This document shows positions 1 to 9,888 of a DNA stretch of 15,109 nucleotides, one piece after another. Source of the DNA: Terramyces sp. JEL0728 (lineage: Eukaryota; Chytridiomycota; Chytridiomycetes; Rhizophydiales; Terramycetaceae). Positions within the stretch are counted from its first letter, which is position 1. Each line of letters opens with the position of its first letter. The notes under the pieces were generated by a model. It made no database searches. It was not told the origin of the DNA and saw only the letters and a program-made list of their open reading frames with translations. Both the position numbers and the translations under genes were made by a program. The DNA lies in assembly GCA_027603945.1 (NCBI GenBank), contig JADIIU010000205.1, positions 1-15,109 on the forward strand, in the 5' to 3' direction.

Positions 1-1380
1 TTATATTAAAAATAAAATTCAAAAGAATTTTTATTTTAATTTTCACTTCGTAGACTTGGACAAGAGTCACTGCGCATACTTCATTATTTATTTTGCGCAC
101 AGTTGTATTTTTGGTCGATAGTTGCAGCGTTAATTTTGCCGAGTTCCTTCAAAATGATTCTTCGAAAGCCTGATAAAAATATTTCTATTTTTATTTTAAA
201 TCACTTGTGTTAGTTTTAGTATGGTAATTTCTTTTTTTCCAGTTTTTCTTAATTCATCCCTAATATTAGGTTAGATACCATTTAACTTTAACGAATTTTC
301 ATTTACGTCAAAAACCTTGATTTTACGGCCAAAGAGCTTAAACTCTTTTATACGTTACTCATGTCAGCATTAACTAAAATCCTTAATCGGATTTTGGATC
401 CATACCAATAATAATTTAAAATTATTATTCTATAATTAAAAAAGCTTATCTTTAGATCCGTTTATTTGTGATTCTTTTCTCTTTTTTCAGTTTTCTGTTA
501 CGATATAATTAAATGATTGCCGATTCCAAGCACACATTCTGAAATTTTTAAATACAATAAAGAATCTTATTTTCACTTAATAATGCATTTCGGATTTTTA
601 ATTTATAGATAGAGTTGTTTCTCTCTTGATAATAGATCTTTTCACCTATTATCTGAATTCTTAATATCATTTTATTTTATAAATTTTCTCGATTAGTTTA
701 CCCCAGTGCGGTACTCTATATTATGTTTATTAAGATTACTACTACTATAGTTTTCTGGATCAACCAGCTATCAGTTAGTTCGATAAAAATTTCTTCACTA
801 ATCATCATTCATCCAATTACATTGCTACGTAAATAGGTTCGATCTATATTTTTAATCTGATGATGACTGGATCACTAACTTTCGGGTCAAATTAATTTAA
901 CTCTTCTTATTTCTTTTGGATTTTTTATCCTTGCTAAATTAATTTACATGCTGACCCCTTATGCAAAAGGTAAATAATTGGATTATTTTTTTTCCTTTTA
1001 TTTTATAAACTTATTATTTCAGGTTCTTTTTCACTCCCTTCTTATGGGTTCTTTCTTCAACTTTCCCTCTCGGTACTATTCACTATCACTAATAAATTTT
1101 ACTTAGCCTAATCATCTTTGATTTCTTGCTTTTATTTTAATATAAGAATATTTTTTATATTATTATATTATGGCTTATTTCTTTTCGCTCTTAACTACTA
1201 AGAAAGTTTCTTTTTTCAATTACTTAGATATGTCAATTCATTGAATATTTTTTTTATACTTTCGTATTTGGTTATGGATTTTTTTCCTTTACGTTATACG
1301 ACCAATAATTTATTAGTTAGTCATCTATAATAAGCTCTTGATTATTTTTTTCCCACTGTCAGAAACTCCTCAAAATTACT
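1..1380 (-). rRNA. rnl: Large-subunit (23S-like) mitochondrial rRNA, 5' part
   Basis: The minus strand carries conserved LSU rRNA blocks in the correct order. Near 1200-1250 is GAATTGACATATCTAAGTAA, matching the bacterial 5' domain. Near 1040-1100 is AGTACCGAGAGGGAAAG followed by GGGAGTGAAAAAGAACCT. Near 960 is ACCTTTTGCATAAGGGGTCAGC, then GACCCGAAA, and near 760-770 GATAGCTGGTT. Near 140-165 is GAAGGAACTCGGCAAAA, followed by CTGCAACT and ACTGTGC. The last blocks correspond to roughly E. coli 23S positions 1650-1850, so the peptidyl-transferase domain lies beyond the window start. The 5' end is placed at about 1380 by comparison only; the exact end is unknown. No intron is evident in this part. 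The gene follows nad2 and the hairpin element at 1385-1432. Confidence 0.93.
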
Positions 1381-1384
1381 TTTC

Positions 1385-1432
1385 TCTCTTATTAGAGAGT
1401 TTTTTCTTTTTTTTTAATTTAATTTTATAATT
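1385..1432. repeat. Hairpin plus homopolymer element, copy A
   Basis: On the plus strand this reads TCTCTTATTAGAGAG, then T6, C, T9 and AATTTAATTTTATAATT. The CTCT/AGAG arms form a small hairpin. The same 48-bp string, with one extra T, is found at 10451-10499. Copy A lies in the spacer between the nad2 N-terminal piece and the LSU rRNA, just upstream of the rRNA 5' end on the coding strand. It may be an RNA-processing, promoter or terminator site. On the coding strand it reads as poly-A followed by the hairpin, so it is not a classical terminator for the genes here. Function is inferred only from position. Confidence 0.7.
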
Positions 1433-1529
1433 TTTGGACTATTTTTTAAATAATTTTTTATTTTTATACGTTTAGTCTCTAAGAAATTTTATTTTCTATT
1501 AATTTTTTTTCTTATTTTGTATAATATTT

Positions 1530-2795
1530 TTACCAAGCATTCATTTTACCTGCTAATGAGAATAAACTAATTGCAAAAGCAATAGCTAAAAATGGATTAA
1601 ATCTATATAAACCAATTAATTGATTAATATAGAAAATTTCTCTACCATAATATTGACTTAAACTTAATAATATTGTTAATATATTTATAGTTGTTATACT
1701 ATATATTATCTTATAAATTATATATGAATTTAGATCATTACTATATAATGCTAATAATATATAACCTATATGTGATATACCACTATATGCTAATAATCTT
1801 TTAATATTCCATTGATTAATTAAACCTATAGAACCTATAATTAAAGATAAAATACCTGAAAAAGCTAATAAAATATCTATAGAATTATAATTATTCTAAA
1901 ATAAATTATAAGAATCATTAGACTACTAATATATTATACTTAATACAGTTATTTTAGGAATAATTATCTTCCACTTAGTAATATTACTATTTAAACTATT
2001 ATATAAATCTGGTGCCCAATTATAAAAAGGAGCTGCACTTAATTTAAATAAAAAAGTGGAAAGAATTAAAAATATACCTAATTCTAAACTTAAATTATTT
2101 ATATTTTCTAATGAACTAAATATATTATCATAATTAGTATTACCTATATTTAAATATATCTTAGTTATACCTAATAATAAAAATCCAGTACTTAATGCAC
2201 TTAATATAAAATATTTTAAAGATGCAGATAAACTAGATTCTGAATAACTATTTATACTTACTAATAAATATAATGATAAATTAAATAATTCCCAACTAAT
2301 TACAGTTATTAATAAATCATTACTAAATATTAAAAAATTTATACCTAAAAAATTAGTAAGAAAAATTAAAAAAATTTCATTATAAGTAGCATTATTTTTA
2401 TCATAATAATAATTATTTTGATTATATATTATTATCTTCTTTATTGTTTTTATAAACTAAGATATATATATTTTTATTTTACTACTTGATAATATTCCAT
2501 CCTTTATCTTTAATTTTATATTATCATTCTTTATTAATTCATAACTCTTTAACTTTTGTATATCAAAAAATAAATATAATATTAATAATATTATAACTAT
2601 TTTACTTAATAATTTTATTCTATTATGATCCTTAGTTATTTCACTTCTTGATAAAGTATTAAAATTATTAATTTGATTTTGATTATTATTATCTCTCTTA
2701 TTTATTTTTATTAAATTATTATTAAATGTAGCACTTAACTAATATACTAAATATAAATTAAATATTAAACCCTTAATTTCCTATAAAATATTCAT
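1530..2795 (-). CDS. nad2: NADH dehydrogenase subunit 2, N-terminal piece (split gene)
   Basis: Encodes about 421 residues, reading UAG as Leu, from ATG at 2795 to TAA at 1530. An in-frame TAA lies upstream of the ATG. Recognised NAD2 (NuoN-type) features are the ISWELFNLSLYLL block, the APFYNWAPDLY segment (canonical APFHMWAPDVY), a later PK in IIIPKITVLS, and NIKRLLAYSGISHIGYILL. The first third is poorly conserved and rich in Asn and Ile. The product is a polytopic proton-pumping subunit of complex I in the inner membrane. The protein stops after FSLAG with the short tail KMNAW, exactly where homologues continue with IPPLxGF; that continuation is encoded separately at 2880-3173. In-frame UAG codons include a tandem pair in the IIYLLSN segment. 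Fourteen or so AAG codons occur, for example at the Met of IIYMIIY. Confidence 0.88.
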
Positions 2796-2879
2796 TATAA
2801 ATTAATTAAAAATTATATATCAAAAAAAATTGACTAATAATTAAGATTCTTTTTTTTTCATTATCCAGTTAGATATCTC

Positions 2880-3173
2880 TTATGACTAATATATTAATAA
2901 ACTAATTAAATAAATTGGTTTCATTATACCTAATATTAATAATATAGTTATAATTGAAATTATATAAGAAATTATATTATTAATAGATATATTAATTTTA
3001 TGAGACTTATTCCAAGGACTAAAATAAAAATTACTTAATTGTATAATATTTAAATATCTAGCACAACTAATTATACTAGTAATTATAGCAATAAAAGTAA
3101 TAATTAAATTAGTAGTACTTAAACTACTAATTATAAAAAATTTAGCATAGAAACCTAATAAAGGTGGAATCAT
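2880..3173 (-). CDS. nad2: NADH dehydrogenase subunit 2, C-terminal piece (split gene)
   Basis: Encodes about 97 residues. It starts MIPPLLGFYAKFF, the conserved IPPLxGFxAKF block found after FSLAG in intact NAD2, followed by the TSIISCARYLNII segment and two or more hydrophobic helices typical of the NAD2 C-terminus. ATG at 3173 is the only plausible start: an in-frame TAA lies just upstream, and cox2 ends 22 bp before it. One UAG (2886-2888) is read through as Leu; the true end is TAA at 2880. This piece is transcribed before the N-terminal piece, which begins 84 bp downstream, so the order is reversed relative to the protein. There is no room upstream for half an intron without overlapping cox2, so separate translation is more likely than trans-splicing. 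Acts in the complex I membrane arm. Confidence 0.85.
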
Positions 3174-3194
3174 TAAATTTTATATTAAATTAAA

Positions 3195-5188
3195 TTAACT
3201 TTCATAAGAACTTATATAAGATAAATAATTTTCTAAACTTACACCTTTCTAACCGATTGGCTTACCATAGTGTAAAGCACCACATAATTCAGAACATTGA
3301 CCATAATAAACAGATTCTCTATTAATTACAAAACCCATAGCATTTAATCTACCAGGTAATGCATCACATTTAATACCTAATGAAGGTACAGCAAAAGAGT
3401 GAATAACATCATTACTAGTTAAAATTAAACGAATACTAGTATTAATAGGCTAAACTAAATAATTATCTACTGTTAAAGTACGTAATTCACCTAATTCTAA
3501 ATCATTATCTTGAACCATAAAACTATCAAAAGCAATAGATTCATTATCATTAGTAACATAATCAGATAATTCATAAGACCAATCAAAATATTTAATATAT
3601 ATTTTTTAATAAAAAACAAAAATCTTAAAGATTTTTTTTATTCCTTTCTATTTTCGAAAAAGTTTTTTTAATTAATGATAAATATATATTTTATTTTCGA
3701 CTGTACATTAAATAAGGCTAAAATAAATCCTTACCCACAAATGAACCAGTCTGTAGCAAAGGAGAGATAATCTCTGCAAATTCCCCTGACGGTCTCTTGA
3801 ATCGTAAAAAATTGTTCATATTTGACCGTACTCATTCGTGTTGCCATATTAAAAAGAATAAAATATGACTATAAAAATAGGTTTTAATTCGCTTTACGCT
3901 TATTTTCACGCATATTACGAATAATTAATAATCCTTCATGAGTTAAATGTTCTCTTTTTTCTATCTTATCAACTATTTGACACCATATAAAAAATTCTTT
4001 TTGTTTTCTATTCATAAGAGGATATTTATCAAAATGAGGTATAATAAAATTTTTAATATTAAAAAATTTATTTTCTACAAATCTACTATTAAATTTTTCT
4101 ATATTAACATTACCACATCCAAAAAAATCTTTAATTTTATTTAATAATAAAATATCTTTATTATGTTGACCTATATTAAATCCTAATTTAATTTTATATC
4201 CAGTAAAACAAGTAAGATGTTTTGAAATAATTACCATAAAAGATCCATCACCTGCAACAAATCCACTTAACCAATTAGGATTAATAATATCTGGCTATTT
4301 TATATGTGACCTAGGTTCAGGAATAATATTAGGAAATAAAGTTTTTAATATTTTATTTAATCCTTTATTCAAATTTGTTTTAAAAGAAAGACATTTAATA
4401 AATTCTTCTCTAGTAAGATTTTTTTTATTATTTTGGATAATTATAATATTTTTCCATAAAATGTAATCAGCATATTTTTGTGTAATCTAAGGATATTTAT
4501 CAAAATGAGGTATAATATATTTAATAGCATTTTCATAACCCTTAATTTCCTATCGAGCTTCATTTTTATGTATAGTAATTTGTCCTACATTAAAAAATTT
4601 TTTTAATTGATACTAAATATCTATATCTTTATAATCCTATGCTATTTTAAATGTAGATGAAATAGATCTATTATCTTTTTTAGTAACTATCATATTTATA
4701 GAAAAACAACCTTCTGCATCAGTAAAACCTGTGACCCAGTAAGGATTAAGAATATTAGGAGAATCCCAGTTAAAATTTAAGGATTTATTTTTAAGTATTT
4801 TATTTTTATTTGCAAAAAACCTATTTTTATTTATGGCATTAAAAATCTACCATTGATTAGCAATAGCTTTAACAGTAATTTCAGGAGAAATAATTTCATC
4901 CATCTTATATAATAATTTTAAACTAGGAATACCTATAGCCCATAAAATTAAACTTGGAATAATTGTCCAAATTATTTCAATTAAATTACCATGATGTAAA
5001 TTAGATAAATAATCTACACTTGATAATGCACTATAACCAAACCATAATACTACACTTAAAATAATAATTAAATAAAATATGATACTATCATACTAATCTA
5101 TTATTCCCTTCTTTGATTCAGATCCTGGATCTTGAAAAGTCATAGCATAATTTAAAGGATAATCACCAAAAATTTTAAAATTAAACAT
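3195..5188 (-). CDS. cox2: Cytochrome c oxidase subunit II, two exons
   Basis: Exon 1 is 5188-4849 and exon 2 is 3583-3195; together they encode 242 residues ending in TAA. The junction falls inside a codon: TGG T joined to AT TGG restores NQWYWSYE, the conserved aromatic motif. The N-terminus holds two transmembrane helices (about residues 45-65 and 80-105) and the periplasm-like domain carries the CuA site: H175, C210, E212, C214, H218 and M221, with canonical spacing (CSELC, then H four residues and M seven residues after the last Cys). M221 is encoded by AAG (3261-3263); a lysine there would remove a copper ligand. UAG codons at IID-L-YD and LV-L-PINT (3450-3452) sit at conserved Leu. Cox2 receives electrons from cytochrome c and passes them to Cox1. 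nad5 ends 99 bp upstream and the nad2 C-terminal piece starts 21 bp downstream. Confidence 0.95.
3584..4848 (-). mobile_element. Group I intron in cox2 with LAGLIDADG ORF
   Basis: This 1265-nt insertion interrupts cox2 within the conserved QWYW motif. The upstream exon ends in T and the intron ends in G, as expected for group I introns. The 3' part (3584-3883) is non-coding on the minus strand and contains core-like pieces such as AAGAGACCGTCAGGGGAA and GCTACAGACTGG, consistent with P3-P7 elements. I did not fold the whole core. The ORF occupies the first three quarters and is continuous with exon 1. Together these features indicate a mobile homing intron. Confidence 0.85.
3884..4848 (-). CDS. 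LAGLIDADG homing endonuclease/maturase in the cox2 intron
   Basis: The frame continues directly from cox2 exon 1, so the protein is probably made as a fusion and processed; it ends in TAA at 3884. Two LAGLIDADG helices are visible: [14 protein letters not shown] in the N-terminal half and [14 protein letters not shown] in the C-terminal half, each with the expected acidic residue (D or E/D before G). Each half also has a PHFDKYP motif, at about 4491-4517 and 4020-4046, and these two are identical over 27 nt. Four in-frame UAG codons after the exon border (for example in HFDKYP-L-IT) must be read as Leu; the fourth lies between the halves. Such proteins cut intronless alleles and often help splicing. 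Lysines are almost all AAA; the two AAG codons fall at non-diagnostic places. Confidence 0.85.
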
Positions 5189-5209
5189 TATATATATTTT
5201 TTTTATTTC

Positions 5210-5229
5210 AATAAATTAAAAAATTTATT
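5210..5229. repeat. Small inverted repeat upstream of cox2
   Basis: Eight-base arms AATAAATT and AATTTATT are separated by four A. It lies 22 bp upstream of the cox2 start in the 99-bp nad5-cox2 spacer, which holds no recognisable tRNA. It could be a processing hairpin, but chance is possible in such AT-rich DNA. Confidence 0.3.
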
Positions 5230-5287
5230 TACTAAAAATTAGCTTTCTTTACTTATTTTTTTTATAATTGCTTATATTTTTATTATA

Positions 5288-7288
5288 TTATATTACTAAA
5301 AAACAATATAAGAAAAAACTAATTAAAATTAAATACTAAATATTAATTACATTAGTTAATAATATTAATGTAATAGAAATTAATATAAATACAATTAATA
5401 TTAAAATATAATGTAAAATATAACCAGTAGAAATTAATTCTAATTTAAATCCAATCCAATTAAAGAATCTTATAAAACCTAAAGGTCCAAAAATTTCTAA
5501 AATACCACGATCTATATTTCTATATAAATTATTAGCTAAAATTAAAATATAATGCTTAATCCAATAATTAAATATATTTTGATTTTCTAAAGCTCTTAAA
5601 CTAGAAAATTTAGATTGATAAGAGATATTATTAGAAATATGAGAAATATTAGTATTATTTAAAGATTTATAAGAATTTCTATTTAAATTAATAGAATTAG
5701 ATTGATTAGAATTATTAGGATTAATTATTAATAAACTAAAAATTAATAATAAAAATAATAACGGAATTAATGCTAAATCAGATCCAGAATTAGTAGCATC
5801 TAAAATTCTTAAATTATTTGGATGAATAAATATAGAATTACTAAAATATTCACTACCTATTCCTAATAATAATTCATTACTTAAATAACCTAAAAATACT
5901 GCACCAAAACATAATATTAATAAAGGTATAGTCATAAAATTACCTGAATCAGTAATATAAGAAACAAAAGTTCTAGGATAATTAGGACTACTTAAAAATA
6001 CCATCATAAATACTCTAATACTATAACTACATGTTAATAAAGCTCCAAATAAAGTAAGAATATAAGCAATAGTATGAGAAAAATTATTAGGTACACATAA
6101 AATTTCTAAAATTAAATCTTTAGAATACTTACCACTTAAAAATGGTGCTGCCATTAAAGATAATGAACCAAATAAAAATACTAAATAAGTTATTGGAGTA
6201 TTTATATTCTAACTACCCTTTTTTCTAATATCTTGACTATCTTGTAAACTATGTAATATAGCACCTGCTGATAAAAATAACTATGATTTAAATGCAGCAT
6301 GCTTCTATAAATGAAATAAAGCAAGATTATAAGTACTAATACCTACAGCTACGGTCTTATAACCTAATTGACTTGCAGTAGAATAAGCAATAATACCTTT
6401 TAAATCATTTTCTATTAATGCTCCACTAGCTCCAAATAATGCACCAATGGAACCTAACCAAATAATAATAATTAAAGTAGTAGAAGAATATTCTAATAAA
6501 GGACTAATTCTAATTAATAAATATACACCAGCCGTTACCATGGTAGAACTATGTAATAATGCACTAACTGAAGTAGGACCTTCCTTGGCTCTTAATAACC
6601 AAGTATTTAAAGGAAATAAAGCAGATTTAGAAGCAGCAGTAATTAAAATTAGAATAGTTAAAATAAAAACTAAATCTTGATTTAAATGACTAGCTAAACT
6701 AAATATTGTAGCTAAAGATAAATCACCAAAAATAGCTAAAAATAAAGTTAATCCTAAAATAAATGTTAAATCCCCAATTTTATTTTGAAATAATGCACTC
6801 TTAGCACCCTTATTTGCAGATATTCTAGTATTCCAAAAACTAATTAATAAATAACTAGCTAAACCTACTAATTCCCAACCCATAATAATTATAAAGAAAT
6901 TTTCACCAGAAACTAAAATTAACATAGCCAAACAAAACTTACTTAAGAAACTAAAAAATCTGCTTTTGTGTGGATCGTTTTCCTTATATTCTAATGAATA
7001 CTTTTGTATTAAACAAGAAATTAAAACAATAGGTAAATACTTAGTAACTGTTAAAGTATCAAAAATAAATGACCATTCAATAAAAATATTACCAAAATCT
7101 ATCCAATTACCTAATTTTAAATAAACTGGAGATCCCTTAATACCTACTTCATAATATATACCTAAACAACAAATAGATGCAAAAATCTTACATAAAACTG
7201 AAATAATTGGACCATTTTTAGTTCCAACTTTTCTATTATTAGCAATCTTGCTACCTAATAATGGTAAAATTAATAATGTTAAATACAT
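5288..7288 (-). CDS. nad5: NADH dehydrogenase subunit 5
   Basis: Encodes 666 residues from ATG at 7288 to TAA at 5288, a normal length for NAD5, provided that in-frame UAG codons are read as Leu. Signature blocks in order: LPLLGS at the start, DTLTVT, MGWELVGLASYLLISFW (about residue 135), KIGDLTFILG, SKSALFPLNTWL with the conserved Lys as AAA, EGPTSVSALLHSSTMVTAGVYL, ENDLKGIIAYSTASQLGY, AFKS-L-LFLSAGA and FLSGxYSKDLILE. UAG codons are at 6305-6307, 6281-6283, 6209-6211 and near the end at 5336-5338. AAG stands at conserved Met in A-M-EGPT (6584-6586), LGY-M (6356-6358) and RK-M-G (6218-6220). In SG-AAG-YS-AAA-D the hydrophobic site uses AAG and the conserved lysine AAA. The product is the distal antiporter-like proton pump subunit of complex I. 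Confidence 0.95.
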
Positions 7289-7359
7289 AATAAAATTTTA
7301 AAAATTGTGTTTATAATAATTAACTACTTTTAAATAGATCCTTTATTTATAAATATAAA

Positions 7360-8085
7360 TTAAGTCTTAGTAATATCTTTTAATGTTAAAATAGTAATAA
7401 AAACTAAAATATAAGCTTGTAAATAAGAAATTAAAATTTCTAAAGCTAAAAAAGTAGTTAATAAAATTAAAGGAGCAGCTAAAATTAAAATACTAGTACC
7501 TTTTAAATATCCAACCCAAATACCACCAACAATAACTTTAACTAAAGTATGACCAGTAATCATATTAATACCTAATCTTAATCCTAAACTAATAATTCTA
7601 AATACATAACCTAAAATTTCTAAAATAATCTTAATAGGAATTAATGCTAAAGGAGTACCACTAGGTAAAAATATAGTTAAAATACGTAATTGATGAGTTA
7701 AAATACCAATTAAAAAAATACCTATCTATAATGTAAATGCAATAGATAATGTCTAAATTATTTCAGCAGTAGAAGTAGTAGAATAAGGAATTAAACCTAA
7801 TAAATTTGAAAATAAAATTATATGGAATAAAGAATAAAATAATGGTAAATAAATACTATATTTTCTTCCTACAAAATTTTCAATCTTCTATAATATAGTT
7901 CTATATAATGATTCACTTAATATACCCCAATTATTAGATAAAATATTACCTTTCTTAATACCTTTACCCTATAAAATAGTTAAAAAAGTTGAAATAAATA
8001 AATATAAAATAACATTAGTTACAGTTATATTTATATTAAATATTGGATAAATTATATATTGTTCCTTTGGTGAATTCTTATACAT
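7360..8085 (-). CDS. atp6: ATP synthase F0 subunit a (ATP6)
   Basis: Encodes 241 residues from ATG at 8085, giving the usual N-terminal NSPxEQ motif (SPLEQ in homologues, here with AAG at 8065-8067), to TAA at 7360. Two in-frame TGA codons lie further upstream. Conserved elements are SNLLGLIPYSTT, the helix with FLPSGTPLALIP, the LGLRLGINMITGHTLVKV segment carrying the essential stator Arg, and the C-terminal ALEILISYLQAYILVFIT helix. UAG codons occur at four hydrophobic positions (in TIL-L-G, RTIL-L, EII-L-TLS and FTL-L-IG). The protein forms the proton half-channels next to the c-ring. atp8 lies 105 bp upstream, the usual partner order. Confidence 0.95.
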
Positions 8086-8190
8086 AAATAAAATTTGAAA
8101 TAAAGATGAAATAAATAAATATAAAAAATCAAGATTTCATCAATATATTTTACTAAATTTTGAAATAATTAAAAATTAAATATATATTTT

Positions 8191-8337
8191 TTAGTTAAAC
8201 TACTTAATAATTCTACTTAATTTAATTTTTAATATATTTGGTAAAGTAATTGATTGAGAATACCAAATTACAAAAGAAAAAATAGCAAAAGCCCATGATA
8301 ATAAATTGATAAACCATAATGGTGAAAATTGTGGCAT
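8191..8337 (-). CDS. atp8: ATP synthase subunit 8
   Basis: Encodes 48 residues starting MPQFSPLWFINLL, matching the MPQxxP signature of mitochondrial ATP8, followed by one transmembrane helix and a short basic tail with LPNILKIKL. Length fits fungal-type ATP8. The end requires reading UAG (8200-8202) as Leu two codons before Asn and the TAA at 8191; with UAG as stop it would lose only the last residues. It sits just upstream of atp6. The protein is a peripheral-stalk/membrane component of F0. Confidence 0.88.
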
Positions 8338-8345
8338 AATAAGAA

Positions 8346-8423
8346 TTATAAAATTAATGTATAAAAAAAGATAATTAACTATAAAAACATTCCTAAATTT
8401 TGAAAAAATTTTTTATATTCCAT
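8346..8423 (-). CDS. Possible 25-residue membrane peptide
   Basis: ATG at 8423 opens a frame of 25 residues ending in TAA at 8346, with one UAG read as Leu. It starts MEYKKFFQNLG and continues with one strongly hydrophobic stretch (FLLLIIFFYTLIL). It fills nearly the whole gap between the nad4 stop and the atp8 start (8 bp before atp8). I do not recognise it. It may be a real small gene or a chance frame; AT-rich spacers easily give hydrophobic short ORFs. Confidence 0.25.
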
Positions 8424-8427
8424 AATA

Positions 8428-9888
8428 TTAAATCTAAATAGAAGATAATGGAATAAATATTGATTCTAATAAATTTTTTGGTAAAATACCATAAATAGTA
8501 CTATAAATAATTAATATAAATAATAAATTAATTTCTTTAATATTAATATCAGCATAAATTGTAGGTAAATAATTAGAAATACGTCCAAAAGAAATTCTTT
8601 GGAAAGCCCAAATCTTAACAATAGGTAATAATAGACAAGCTAAAGAAATAAATAAAGTAATAAAAGGAGAAATTTCGATACTACTAAATAAAATTAAATT
8701 TTCAGCAATAAAACCTAAACTTAAAGGGAAAGATAAATTACTTAAAGTAAATAAGAAGAAAAATAAAATAAAGATAGGCTTAATTAAAGATAAACCTCTA
8801 TAATATTTAATATTTTTAGTATGATAACGTGAATATAACATACCTACTAATAAAAATAATCCTCCAGAAATTAAACCATGAGAAATAGAATAAGCAAAAG
8901 AACCAGCTAATCCATTAATATTATTAGAAAAAATTCCAATATTAGAAACATTCATATGAATAATACTAGAATAAGCAATTAAAACTTTAATATCAATTAA
9001 AGTCTAAGCAATAATACAAGAATAAATTATAGAAATAATAGATAAAGTAAAAATTAATGGAATATAATAATTAGAAGCTATAGGAAATAAGGGAATAGTA
9101 TATCTTAAAAATCCAAATGTAGCAAATTTTAATAAAATAGCAGCTAAAATTACACTAGTACCAGTACTACTTTCACCATGAGCAATAGGTAACCAAGTAT
9201 GAACAGGAGAAGTAGGAGATTTAACCTAAAAAGAAATTAAAAATAAAATAAATAAAAATTTTTGCTTTGATTCAGATATAGGAAGATTTAATAATGTTTG
9301 ATAATCAGTAGTACCAGTTTCAATATAAATAATAACAATAGCTAATAATAAAAATAATGAACCAAATAATGTATATAAAAATAACTTGTTTTGTGCTGAT
9401 TCTATTTTTTTATTACGACTACCATATATCCCTATTAAATAATACATAGGAATAAGTACCATTTCAAAAGAAATATAAAATAATAAAAGATCTAAAACAA
9501 TAAAAACAGAAATAGAACCAAGATTAACAAATAATACTAAAATTATAAAATTTTTTAATAAATTTTTTCCTTTTTTTTCTAATTTAATATCTTTCCAACT
9601 ATTTAATATTACTATTGGTATTATTATATTTACTAATAATATCTACCATAATGATATACCGTCTAAACCCATAATAGCTAAATCACCTATAAAAAACATG
9701 AATTGAAAATTAATAGAATTATAATCATATAAATGCTTTAAAATCTATGTAATAAATAAATTTAAAATAGTACCAATTAAACTTATTTTAATATATCTTT
9801 TACTATTATTTATATTATCTTCTTTTAATTTAGTAAACTATAATATCTATATAGTTAATATTGGCTTAATTAATAAAAAAATAGACAT
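8428..9888 (-). CDS. nad4: NADH dehydrogenase subunit 4
   Basis: Encodes 486 residues from ATG at 9888 (in-frame TAA upstream) to TAA at 8428, the usual NAD4 length. Conserved blocks in order: MGLDGISLW (about residue 95), LLFYISFEMVLIPMYYLIGIYGSRN with the functionally important Glu, LYTLFGSLF, GTTDY, VKSPTSPVHTWLPIAH, ILLKFATFGFLR, DIKVLIAYSSIIHMN, ISHGLISGGLFLLVG and FTLSNLSFPLS. Six or more UAG codons are read through, for example in GISLW-L-I, ISF-L-VKSP (9226-9228) and IIA-L-TLIDIK (9004-9006). AAG stands at Met in LI-M-PIF (8779-8781) and at the Met/Ser position of V-M-IWAFQRI. The first 90 residues are divergent. Antiporter-like proton-pumping subunit of complex I. Confidence 0.94.

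Noticed and set aside
2796..2879. Possible tRNA in the spacer between the nad2 pieces
   Set aside because: Size is right but no cloverleaf or T-loop motif can be drawn.
1530..3173. Ciliate origin suggested by split nad2
   Set aside because: Group I introns with LAGLIDADG ORFs, ordinary-length atp8/atp6/cox1 and UAG = Leu do not fit ciliate mitochondrial genomes.
3947..4144. Plus-strand ORF of 65 codons
   Set aside because: It is antisense to the cox2-intron endonuclease, low in complexity and without a recognisable motif.
2768..4553. 17-bp match between nad2 start region (2768-2784) and cox2 intron ORF (4537-4553)
   Set aside because: A few matches of this length are expected by chance in 15 kb of such AT-rich DNA.
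6447..6680. Plus-strand ORF of 77 codons
   Set aside because: It lies antisense to the conserved core of nad5 and only mirrors that gene's codon composition.
7360..8160. UGA as Trp
   Set aside because: All conserved Trp seen are TGG, and the TGA codons noticed upstream of atp6 lie outside the gene, so the window gives no support for UGA reassignment.
1530..9888. In-frame UAG codons as true stops or pseudogene decay
   Set aside because: Protein conservation continues unbroken on both sides in seven core genes and three intron ORFs, and the UAG positions match conserved Leu; there are no frameshifts.
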